Assembly (NCBI GenBank): GCA_027625915.1
Contig: JANTQA010000047.1
Coordinates: 15,128,001-15,192,000 of the forward strand
Origin: Anaeramoeba flamelloides
Taxonomy: Eukaryota > Metamonada > Anaeramoebidae
Direction: 5' to 3'
Length of the DNA: 64,000 nt
The notes below the pieces were generated by a model that had not been told where the DNA came from, did not search any database, and was given only the letters and a program-made list of their open reading frames with translations. The translations under genes were made by a program, and so were the position numbers. Positions 1 through 9,624 of this stretch are shown in pieces (position 1 is the stretch's first letter; every line of letters begins with the position of its first letter).

Positions 1-530
1 TAATTTCTTTTATTAAAAAAAATCTAGGCACTTGACGGACACTTTCGTTAGGTTTTTTTTAATTTTTGAAATAAACAGAAAATTTCAGAAATTTTCGGTT
101 TATTTCAAAAAGCAAAAAAAACCGCTGTTAGCTTTTCTTGAGTTTTGTGTTTATTTGGAAAATCGATAGATTTTTGTTAGGTTTTTTTGAATTTTTGAAA
201 TAAACCGAAAATTTATTAAAATTTTCTGTTTATTTCAAAAAGTAAAAAAAACCTAGAACACTTCACAAATAAACAGTTAACCCAAGAAAACCTAACAAAA
301 AGTTCCCTGTTTTTTGATATTTAAGAAAAGGTAAAAAAAACCTCCGTTAGCTTTTCCAGAATTCAAAAGAATTGAATAAAATCAAAGATTTAACTCAATT
401 CTTTAAAATTAAAGAAAACCTAGGCACTCTGCGGACACTTTTCGTTAGGTTTTCCAGAATTTAAAAGAATAGAGTAAAACCTTTGATTTTTCTCTATACT
501 TTTAAATCCTGGTAAAACTGAATTCGTGGA
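1..530. repeat. Array of hairpin-forming repeats with conserved linkers (copy A)
   Basis: A chain of imperfect inverted repeats, each about 60-80 bp, is separated by near-identical short linkers. Stems run roughly 50-125, 175-275, 345-420 and 448-520. The linkers read CTAGGCACTTGACGGACAC then TTTTCGTTAGG (about 24-53 and 418-452), or the short form CCGTTAGCTTTTCC (about 121-136 and 342-357). Stem sequences differ between hairpins, but their outer ends stay complementary (AGGTTTTTT with AAAAAACCT). The same linkers and stems return at 24965-25395. The array may continue left of the window. No coding potential is seen, and the family is not one I recognise. Confidence 0.75.
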
Positions 531-806
531 ATCTAGTACATAATTATTTTTTTTTACTTATTTCATTTTTATTAGATTAGTACAGTTTTTTCTCTTAAAG
601 AAAATATCTCCATGTTGAATTAAACTAAAATTCGTCCCTCCGTTTATTTGGAATTTTTTACCCGAAAAAATACCTTTTTTTTTGACTAGAGAATTTTAAA
701 AAGGGTGGCACTCCTAACAACAATAAATATATAGCCCCATGAATTTGAAGTTCTGGAATTTTGATTATATTGTGAATAAACTTTATTATTAATAATGAAA
801 TGGTTA

Positions 807-1038
807 AGGAATAAGCTAAATTTCAAAAATAGGGGCAGATTATTCATCAGAAAAAAAATTGTTTAATTGTTTTTTTTTTTTCAATGATTATGTATTTTAC
901 GAAAGTATTTAAAGATAATAGCCAATATAGAGTAATAAATAAAAACATAGTGTAACCATTTTATTTTTTGAAAGACAAATGAAAATCGGAAAAATAATAA
1001 AAAAAAAGTTTGCCCCTAATTTTGAAATTTGGCTTACT
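807..1038. mobile_element. Small foldback MITE
   Basis: Inverted repeats of 26 bp sit at 812-837 and 1011-1036 (left TAAGCTAAATTTCAAAAATA, right complement TAAGCCAAATTTCAAAATTA), with about 170 bp of AT-rich sequence between. The right end reads CTTACTG followed by TA, which is CAGTAAG next to TA on the other strand and suggests a Tc1/mariner-type end. The left end is degraded. It is non-coding. There is no second copy in the window. Confidence 0.65.
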
Positions 1039-1094
1039 GTAGTAGTTTTGCCTAACTTGGAATTTTTTTTCAAATTTATTTTTTCATACTAGTG

Positions 1095-1350
1095 TTGTGC
1101 TTACCCTAACACGTATTTAACGACCACAAAAAAAAATATACTAAAAAAGTACCAAAAATTCTTCAGATGTTCTAAAGTATAAAATTCAAAAAAAATATTT
1201 TATCAAAAAGTACAATTGTTATTTTACCATAAAAATTTATCTCTACACACTCAAGTCTCTTAAAATTTCTTCAAAAGGTGTTTTTAAGTGGTTAAAAATT
1301 ATCGGGTATTTTCCATTTTCGAGAATATTTTCGGGAATATTTCAAACATC
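1095..1350. mobile_element. Right-end fragment of the ~800-bp inverted-repeat element
   Basis: This stretch resembles the right part of the element at 2855-3653: both carry ATTGTTATTTTACCA, then ATTTATCTCT, then a CAAAAGGTGTTTT block and a run ending GGGAATATTTCAAA. The left half of the element is not recognisable here, so this is a truncated or decayed copy. It lies just upstream of the first visible exon of the neighbouring gene and is probably intronic or 5' flanking. Confidence 0.6.
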
Positions 1351-1786
1351 AAATTTTCTGCCACCTCATTTAAAATTTAAAAATCTCAAAAATTGTTTTT
1401 GGCGATATTTAATCAACTACAAAATTAAAAATAAAAAATTTGCAACAAAAAAAAAATGAAATTCCAACATTTCTACCGTCTTATTAAAGAAAAAATGTAT
1501 TTTATTTTTTCATTTTGAAAAACTGCAAAATTTTTTGACGAAAAATCTTTTGCGTCTAATTACACCAACCTAACCACTCAGATATAATATATTCGAAACA
1601 AAAAAGAATATATGAAATTGTTGATATATAAATCTAATCAAATTCTTTTTTAAAAAACAATCGGAAATATTTCATTTCTTTGAAATGAAAAACAAAATCA
1701 ATTGAAAATTCAAATTAATATTTTTGATATCAATCGATATTTTATACTTTTTCTTTCATATTATATATAATATTAATAATTAATAG

Positions 1787-4700
1787 AACCAAAAAAAGTT
1801 GATAACACAATATTGGTCAAGATTTCATTTAACAAGAAATGATGTTACACAAGAGGAATCATTGGAAAGAAATCCTTTTGTACAAGAGAAAAACCAAAGA
1901 CCAATCATATTCACAATACCTGAATATAATCATTCAAGGCCAATACCTTGGAAAACATTATATGATACAAACGAATATCACAAATATGAAAAAATAATTC
2001 AAAATATACATTATTCCTCTCCATTTACAAAAATTACCAACAATTATTTACATTCACAAATACAAAAAATAGTAAGTTTTTTGAATTCATTTTTTTTTTT
2101 TTTGTCAAGTTTTTTGAATTTTGGAGAAATTTTATTTTATTTTTCAACAAAAAATAACATTCTAATAATCTTAATCAATTTTTTTATTATTATTTCCAAC
2201 TTTGATAAAAAAAAGCATAACTATTATTAGTGATCCAATATCCTTTCAAAAAGAAATTGCTTTTTTTTTTTTTTTTGGATTTTTATTTTTAGTTTAATGA
2301 AAACATCGGTTTATAAAGAAAAAGGTTTTTAATTGTTTTTGAGGAAGAAAATTTAAATATTTTTTATAATTTCTTCAAGACCCAAATACATTTCACTACT
2401 TGGGTATAAAAAATAATTTAAATCAATTCATTTTTTTTTTCAAAAATTGAATTTTAAGGATTTATTCACTTACCGCAAATTTGCTCCATACCCAAGGAGG
2501 AATTGATTACCACTAAAAATGCGATATTGTGGAATTTCACTTCTTTTGGTTGAAAAAATTCAAATAACAAAACAAAAGAAATATCAAAATGATTCATTGG
2601 AAAAAAATTCAACAAAGAAAAATAAGTTTGAAAGAGTTCTCAATTTCAAACAATCAAAATTTAAGGGAAAAATTCATCTTTTCTTGTTTTATATTTCCAA
2701 ATGAATAAATTTCTTCAAAATGGAAACAAATTGTTTTCTTTCAGTACAAAATTGATTTAATTTAATTGAATCCAATTCGTGGTTATTTTACAACGCTTTA
2801 TATTTAACAAGAGTAAGGATTTTGTAATATTACTTGAGAAAAATAACTCATTTGGAAAGAAGCGATCAAATATTCTCAAAAATCGAAAATACTAGATAGT
2901 TTTTTCACCGCTTAAAAACACCTTTTTAAGAATTTCTAATAAACTCTAGTGTCAGTATATTCAATTTAATGGTAAAATTGGAATTTTATTGAAAAACAAT
3001 TTTTTTTTGGTTTCGAAATTTTCAAAATTCAAAAAATTGCAAATTTGTAGGGATAATATTCAACCCATTTTGTGTGAAAAGAATTGGGTTTTTCAGAAGG
3101 TCTGTAACATTTTATGACCATTGCTAGATAATATTAAAAAATGAGAGAAAATTTTCTTTGTAAAGACAATTTCTAAATGTGCAACATTACTGAAAATTTT
3201 GAGAATACATTTTTTTCCTCTCTAAGACAATCGAAAAATAACCAAGTAATATCGGATTGTACTCACACGTACCCCTGCCCTACCTTAGTTAATCTAAGCC
3301 AACCCTTATTTAAATTTACATTCCATAAAAGACATTTGCTTAATCTAACATAACCCATAACAAACCCAATACCTTTTTTACCAAACTCAAACAACCCTAT
3401 CATGTAAATACACTTGCCCTAAAATGTATTCAAAAGGTGCCAAAAACTAAAAAAAAACTTTTCAGGGCTACAAGTATAGAAAATTCAAAAAAAAACTATT
3501 TTGCCTTAAAGCAAAATTGTTATTTTACCAAAAAAATTTATCTCTGAATACTCAATTTTCATAAAGGATAACTTCAAAAGGTGTTTTGAATTGATTTAAA
3601 AACTATCGAGTATTTTCCATTAACAAGAATATTTTAGGGAATATTTCAAACAATCATTTGAAAAAAGAAAAAAATGAAAAAAAATCTTTATAGATCTCAA
3701 AAAGACCCAAGAGAGACACTTCGAAACTCAACACAGTTGTTTTCAAAATTATATATTCTAACGATTTTAATTGGAAATTGAGTTTCTTTCTTTGGCTCTT
3801 TTTTCTAAAAATGTTCTCTTTTTCAATTTGTTGGTTTTTTGAGAAAGATCATACACCACACCTTGATTGGTTTTTAATTTGGTGTTAAGCACTCATATAA
3901 ATTTCAAAACATTTTTTATTTCCATACCCGAAAAATTTATTTCACGACGTAACGACTCCACCCCTAAAACAAATAAAACCCATTTCAGTTGAAGTAAACT
4001 AAATTCCAAAAAAATTGCCCAGTTTAAACAGTTGAAAGAATAACAATACTACACTTTAAATTCAATTTGTAAATAATTTTGATTATACAAACTATTATTT
4101 CATTTTTTGTCTTTTTTTTTTTGGTTTTGTTTTCATTTCCTTTTTTACAGTTACGTAAAATGATTCTTTAGATCAGGAAATTTTTATCAATGATTGATAG
4201 AAAGTTAGTGTTGAGTATTGTTAAATTGGAAAATCACATACAATTTGCCAATGGTATCTAATCATTTGATCGATCAACAATTGTTGTTGAAATTTCAACA
4301 AATTTAACAATATAATTTTTGTTTCGCTCGTTTCATTATTTTAGGACACACCAATTTTTATTTTGAGTTTTATATTTTTTTCTTTTATTTGGATGAAAAT
4401 AATTACTTATAAAAACACTAATAATGGGTTAATTAAATGGGTAACTTAAATGTGGTTTAATATTAAGTTTGGAAAAATACAGTAAATTGTGATTTTTTTT
4501 TTGCCTATTTTTGATTTTGGGTGTGTCCAAATTTTTGGAATGGGGTTTAGTTATTTTTATTCTTTAAAATTAAAAAACACACAACAGTAAATTTTGGTTT
4601 TGATTAGAAAGCCAATAGATTTCCTAATCTAAATAATAATTATAAAAAACTTAACTTCATTTTAATTAAAATTTCTGTTCCAAAATTTCGTAATTTCTTT

Positions 4701-7700
4701 CAAAATATAAAACAGTTAATAATAGATTTTTTAAATTAAATACTTTTATTTCTATAAAAATTACAAAGACTCGATTTTCTAAATATTTATTTGTGTTTCA
4801 AAAAGATCTTTTTTTCTACAACTTAACTTTCACAAAAAAAAAAACAAAAAAAAAAAAAAAAAATGAAAAGAAAACAAAATAATAATTCCAAAAGAAATAG
4901 AAAAAAATAATTCCAAAAATTAGTTAAAATGATTGTGGTTTCAAAATTGAACCTCTTTTTTGATTAGAATATTCATAAAACTCATAGAATATGTTATATT
5001 TTTTATTATTTACTTTAGGTACAGCGCTATAGAGTGCTTGTCTTTTTTATAGTTATAGTTTCTATTTCGAAAATCGATAATTTTTCTCAACAAAAACCTA
5101 AAGTCTAGAAAAGTTAAGATTTTGAGAATTTTCAAAAGACAAAATGAACTTTTTAACAAGGCTTTGGCTTGTATTTTAAAAATCAATTAATTTTTATAGC
5201 AAACAGAAAATTCGGGAAATCCTAACAACTTTGACTGAAAAATGGTTAAAAATTTCAAAACCCATATAAACCATTTTCTAGTCAAAGGGGCCTCGTTTTT
5301 ATGAGTGAATTACATGTTTTAAAAGTGTTTAAATCGGTATTACAAGAAAAATTTTTTCTTTGGGAAATTTCAAAATTGAAATCATTTTTTCACATTTCTC
5401 TTATTTTTTTTTTCGATTTTTTTTTGGTAACTTAATTCATTTGCAAATTTTTTTTATTAATACAAGACCAATAGCCACTGAGTTAAAAACATGTTATTCT
5501 AATATTACTGAAATAGTGAAAATTATTGTAAAGAAATGATATTTATTTCTATTGAAATTTTCTGTTTGATCTTCAATTGAAGATCAAAATGAACAGTACT
5601 TTTTTTCTCAAATGGTACTAAGAATTAGTGTTTTGAAATTTTTAAGAAAAATTTATTGATTTTATTTTTTTTTAATTCTACACGAAAATCAACTATTCTT
5701 TGATGTGTATTATTCTACTTATTTTTTATTTGTTCTTGAAAGGTTAATTATAAAAAATAATTGATATTTGAAAAAAATTTCTTTTTGGATACCTCCTTTG
5801 ACCGAAACAAAGTTTAGTTTGCTTTTCATCTGATTTTTGTAGATTTTATACTTTTTTGATTAGAAAAAAAATAAAACCAAAATTTTTTTTTTTTTTTTTT
5901 TTGTGCAAAAACAAATTATGGTTGAATCAAATTAAAATATGCCAAAAAAATAAAAATAAAAAAAAAAAACTAATTCTAAAAATCTTATTATTTATTTCTT
6001 TATAATATTAATGTTACAATTATATATATAAAATCAAATAGGACGACGAAATAATTTTAAAACCACTGTATGAAATACTTGACGTGGAGAATTTTGCTTT
6101 AAAGCATTTGATCAAAATTTTTTATTTACCGCAATCACTAGAGGAGTTCAAAATTGTATTTATAAACAAAAATGAAAAATTAAGTAAAAAAAAAATCATG
6201 AAGGTTGTAAGAAAAACAAATTTTCATCATATATTAAATGTTTTAAAAGACACAACAAACCAAATTGTTCATTCAAAGATTGCATTTTTCGTTCAACAAA
6301 TCCTGAAAACAAAAAAGGGAGTTAATATTATTAAAAGGTATATAGTTAAAAATAGGTTAATTGAATTATACGATATTATTTATTACATTAATTATTTTCA
6401 AAATATTCCAGTTTCAATTTTTCCAGTTATTGAAGAAATGAAGGATCTTCTTCAAATGGTAAGTGATTCAAATTAAAATCTTCTCTGAATAATTAAATAT
6501 TTCTTTATAATAAACTAAAATAATAATAAACAAATAAATAAACTAAATAAACAAATAAATAAAATAAATAAACAAATAAAATAAATAATCAAATAAAATA
6601 AAACAACAAATAAAATAAAATATAATCAATAGAATTATGGTATGGAATCATTGATAATCAGGATGAGAAGGTATATTTATTTGGTTTATTATATCTCATT
6701 AATCAAGAATGGAATCCAAAAAAATGTTCCCAAAATGAATTCAAGAATAGAAGAATTATTTACATTATTAGACACCAAAAAAAAAGAATTTGAAACAAAA
6801 ATTATTAAAGTATTAAATAAAAAAACAATTATTGCCACACAAAATTTATTTGAAGGTGTCACTAAACGAAATTCAGAAATTTCGATATTTTTTTTGTTTT
6901 TAATTATTAGGATCTTTAATATTGATGACAAAAAAATCTCGTTAATATTTACTCGTGAGGATGTTGACATGATTGGGTGGATAATTGAAATGTCAAAATC
7001 CAAGTTTACTCATGTCAAAAATGCATCCAAGGTCTTATGGAACTTTTTAAAGACTAGAACTTATGGATCATTTTTAGCTAAGGCTATTTCTACAAAGCCA
7101 AATTTATTTTTAAATTTACTTTTTAACAAAAATGAACTTTGCAAGGTTGAAAAAACAATTTTAGAAAAGACATTTCGAAAAAGTAGTATCCAAAAAATTC
7201 AATGGTATTTTGAACTCAAAAACAAATATTTTGAAGATTACCAAGAAGAAGAATACACTACAAGGAATATGGATTCATCAAAAAGCCAACTTGATGGGCG
7301 CGGCAAGGGAGGAGGGGGTGCATTTTCGCAATTTTTAGCAATGATAAATAAGAATATTATAACAACGCCCCCATTTATCGTGTTGGCCTCATTGGAATAT
7401 TTTACTTGGCTATTGCAGCAATTGGCCAAGAATAGATCGATAATCGATTTAGAAACATCACTGATCTTCACCAAAACGTTTTTCAAAAAATATCTTTCAA
7501 AATTGGAACAAAATATCAAAAAGGCAGATGTTAACTTGGGTTGCTACGGACGATTTTTTGAAGAATATTTCAAGTGTCTATTCGAGTTGAACTTAATTAC
7601 TGTTTCAAAATTCTCAACAAAGCTATCCAATAGAAAGAATTCCCCTTATTCGCCCCATAACACAGTCGGTGTACGTAATAAAAGGAAACGATCTGGATCC

Positions 7701-8570
7701 CTAACTTTAAAAATGTTTAAGGGGAGCAATTCAGGATCAAATCTAAATCATATGGGTAATTTTAATCGACGAGCCAGCGTCTTGTCGCAATTGCGAGTAT
7801 CCACAAAGATAAATTTTGAGATAGAGCCAGAAGAAATTTATCAATTTTTCGATTTGATAAAGCAAGCACCAGAAAAGGAATATGAATTCAAAGTCAGAAT
7901 ATTAAACTCAATCAAATATTTTTTATTAAACCACTCAATTTATTTATTTATTTACAATGACGGCAGATTGTTTGAGCAAATTAAGCAATTTTGTTTTGAT
8001 AGTTCAGATATTAATTTTAATAGGACAGCTTGGGATTTGTTTTTTAAACTTGTGGAGTACCACTCTGAAACTGTCTCCTATTTGATAGAAGCAGAGCAAT
8101 TGAAGTACTTCTTAACGCCATCAAACGATATCATTGTCATTCCAAACCAATTATATTGTTTGAATAAAATATTCTGTTTGCCAGAGCTTGAGCAGAACAG
8201 GAACCTCGAAAAGCAAAAAACCTTTAGAAGATATTATGAAAAGGAGCCCTTAAAAAGTTTAAGAAAAGACCGAAGAAATGTTTTAAACTGTTTTATTAAA
8301 AAATTGTGCTTTAGCAGATTACATATCATATTCAAGATGTTTGAAAAGAATAAAAAGGGGAAGGCCTTTGTAGAATTAAGTAAAATTTATTTTACCATTA
8401 TACAAAACAATACCTGTAATAAGCTCTACCAAGAATTTAAAAAGACAGAAGAATATGCCATAGGCATACAGTATTTTGAAAAATTGACTCTAAATAAAGT
8501 TGTACCACAGAATATTAACAGATCTTCATCCAAAAGCCATAAAAAAAGAAGAAGCATATTTATGTTTTAA
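1787..8570 (+). CDS. Unrecognised helical-repeat protein, 5' incomplete, three exons
   Basis: Exons are 1787-2071, 6042-6458 and 6633-8570. All joins are phase 0, with donors gtaagt and acceptors tag, giving 879 readable residues ending at TAA. The first visible exon follows an acceptor at 1784-1786 and contains no ATG, so at least one upstream exon is missing or lies outside the window. The protein is rich in amphipathic helices with Leu/Ile/Phe spacing typical of ARM/HEAT-type folds. A Gly-rich linker (GRGKGGGG) occurs near residue 450, and a basic Ser-rich low-complexity stretch (HNTVGVRNKRKRSGS onward) near residues 575-620. The tail is basic and Ser-rich (SSSKSHKKRRS). I considered formin FH3, SAPS and PP4R3-type proteins and found no convincing signature. 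The 4.0-kb first visible intron is filled with transposons. Exon structure is fairly sure; function is unknown. Confidence 0.7.
2458..3964. mobile_element. TTAA-flanked non-coding element, family 1, copy a (interrupted)
   Basis: The left end follows TTAA (2454-2457) and begins GGATTTATTCACTTACCGC. The right end is CGACGTAACGACTCCACCCC followed by TAAA, a decayed TTAA. The ends are imperfect inverted repeats. Its sequence matches 57380-58068 along both halves, for example AGAGTTCTCAATTTCAAA and AACTC(A)ACA(C/T)AGTTGTTTTC. The two halves are separated by an insertion at 2855-3653. Without that insertion it is about 700 bp, like the other copies (689 and 776 bp). It has no transposase gene, so it is a non-autonomous, piggyBac-like element by target choice. 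Confidence 0.75.
2855..3653. mobile_element. ~800-bp element with ~85-bp inverted repeats, inserted in another element
   Basis: It interrupts the family-1 TTAA element. A candidate 7-bp target duplication TCATTTG lies on both sides (2848-2854 and 3654-3660). The element's first ~85 bp, with GAAAATACTAGATAGTTTTT and AAAAACACCTTTTT, is the imperfect inverted complement of its last ~85 bp (CAAAAGGTGTTTT ... CTATCGAGTATTTTCCATT). The interior is non-coding, with a C-rich patch near 3260-3300. Comparison with the uninterrupted copy at 57380-58068 defines the empty site near 57765. Confidence 0.75.
4043..4550 (+). mobile_element. ~510-bp dispersed repeat, family B copy 1
   Basis: One of five copies in the window (also 16945-17454 minus, 40553-41046 plus, 55516-56002 minus, 62432-62943 plus). 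The left end reads AATACTACACTTTAAATTC, the right end TTTTGGAATGGGGTTTAG. Inside lies a conserved TGATCGATCA palindrome and a GTTACGTAA block. Short imperfect inverted ends (AATAAC outward) are possible. No coding capacity. Confidence 0.7.
6459..6632 (+). other. 174-nt intron with AAATAAAC/AAATAAAT simple repeat
   Basis: The donor gtaagt follows an in-frame ATG codon and the acceptor caatag precedes AATTATGGT; frame is preserved. About 100 nt of it (6515-6620) is a degenerate tandem of AAATAAAC and AAATAAAT units. Confidence 0.8.
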
Positions 8571-9210
8571 TTCTGTATTTTTTTTTTTTTCATTTTTTTT
8601 TTTATACTTTATTTGATTTTTTTATTGAAAAAATATTATATTTTATTAATAATATTTTATTTTATACTCAACGAGAAAAAAAAAATTTTTCGAGTTTAGA
8701 AAAATATACACCATGTTCTTATCATATCCTTTTTTTTTTTTTCTATTTTATTTTTTGTTTTGTTTTATTTTCTTCTCGTAGTTATTTAAAATTTAAATTT
8801 GGTTGGGGTATGTGTATTAGCATATGAGATTATTGGGTTTTGGTTTTTTATTGCTATATTATTGCAATTTAAATAATCACCTAATTTTGGTTAAAATACA
8901 ATTTACGGGATCGGTTTTTCAATGCAACATGATAAAATTTTTAAATATGTTTTTTGGAGATATTCTATACTTACTAAATTTTGTTTATGAAAAGTAATAA
9001 AATATTCTGAACAAATCAGAAAACTTGGGAAAAATATTTTTTTTAGTGAGATCAAATTGTTTTTTAATTTTTTTATGAAAAAAAAGTAATTAAAATGAAT
9101 TTATTTCTTACATTAGAAAAAATTTTTACTAATATAAGTTCCATTTTTAAGTTACAAACTTTGAAAGAAAATTAAAGTAGAAAAAAAAATCAAGAAAAAA
9201 AATTCAAATT
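8571..9210. other. AT-rich 3' flank, nothing recognised
   Basis: Poly-T and poly-A runs. A short palindrome lies near 8667-8700 (CTCAACGAG ... CTCGAGTTT-type arms around an A/T run), possibly a transcript-end hairpin. No gene seen. Confidence 0.5.
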
Positions 9211-9624
9211 TGACTAATCAAAATTATGAAATTTACTGCGCTTGTCGAGAATTTTTTATCAAAGCTCTTATGGTTAGAAAACTTAAGGTAATAAAGAAAA
9301 AATAATAAAAATAAAGTGAAAACAAAAAATTTTTTAAATAATAAAAAATATATAAATTCGGGCACCCAGTGCCCCACTCTTCAGAGTCGTGGAATACCAA
9401 TTATTAATCACGGGATGTGGAATTTTTATCCATAATCGATAATCTTTTTATCGGGTTTTTGCTCCTCCTGTCCAGTACGTGGATAGTTTCTAATTAGTCA
9501 TAAAAATGATAAATTTATTTTTTATATATATTTTAATTATTTTTATTCTTCTCTTTTTTTTATTTGATGATTTTTCTTTAATTACTCCTTTCAATAAATA
9601 AATAAAAAAAATAAATAAAAAAAA
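9211..9624 (+). mobile_element. Dispersed ~400-bp repeat with AAATAAAT tail (copy 1), retroposon-like
   Basis: Matches 33591-33990 in the same orientation. Both contain CTCTTATGGTTAGAAAAC, GAGTCGTGGAA(T/C)ACCAA, a GGGTTTTT(G/A)C(T/C)CCTCCT block and end in ATTACTCCTTTC followed by tandem AAATAAAT. No terminal inverted repeats are seen. A relatively GC-rich body with a simple A-rich 3' tail suggests a SINE-like or other retroposed element, but no pol III boxes could be assigned with confidence. Confidence 0.55.

Larger units (their letters stand above)
2072..6041 (+). other. 3.97-kb intron packed with mobile elements
   Basis: The donor is gtaagt directly after an ATA codon and the acceptor is aaatcaaatag before GACGACGAA. 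The reading frame is kept and the two exons read through as one helical protein. Other introns in this window that lack elements are 155-231 nt. This one holds a TTAA-flanked element with another element inside it (2458-3964) and a copy of the ~510-bp repeat (4043-4550). In 4551-6041 I see only AT-rich sequence and homopolymer runs. Confidence 0.7.

Noticed and set aside
1-530. Similarity of GTTAGGT and ACCTAAC-type ends to integron attC cores
   Set aside because: The match is seven degenerate bases in a eukaryotic repeat; no integrase or cassette structure.
1787-8570. Protein phosphatase 4 regulatory subunit 3, SAPS or formin FH3 identity for the helical protein
   Set aside because: No diagnostic motif of these families was found; only general helical character is shared.
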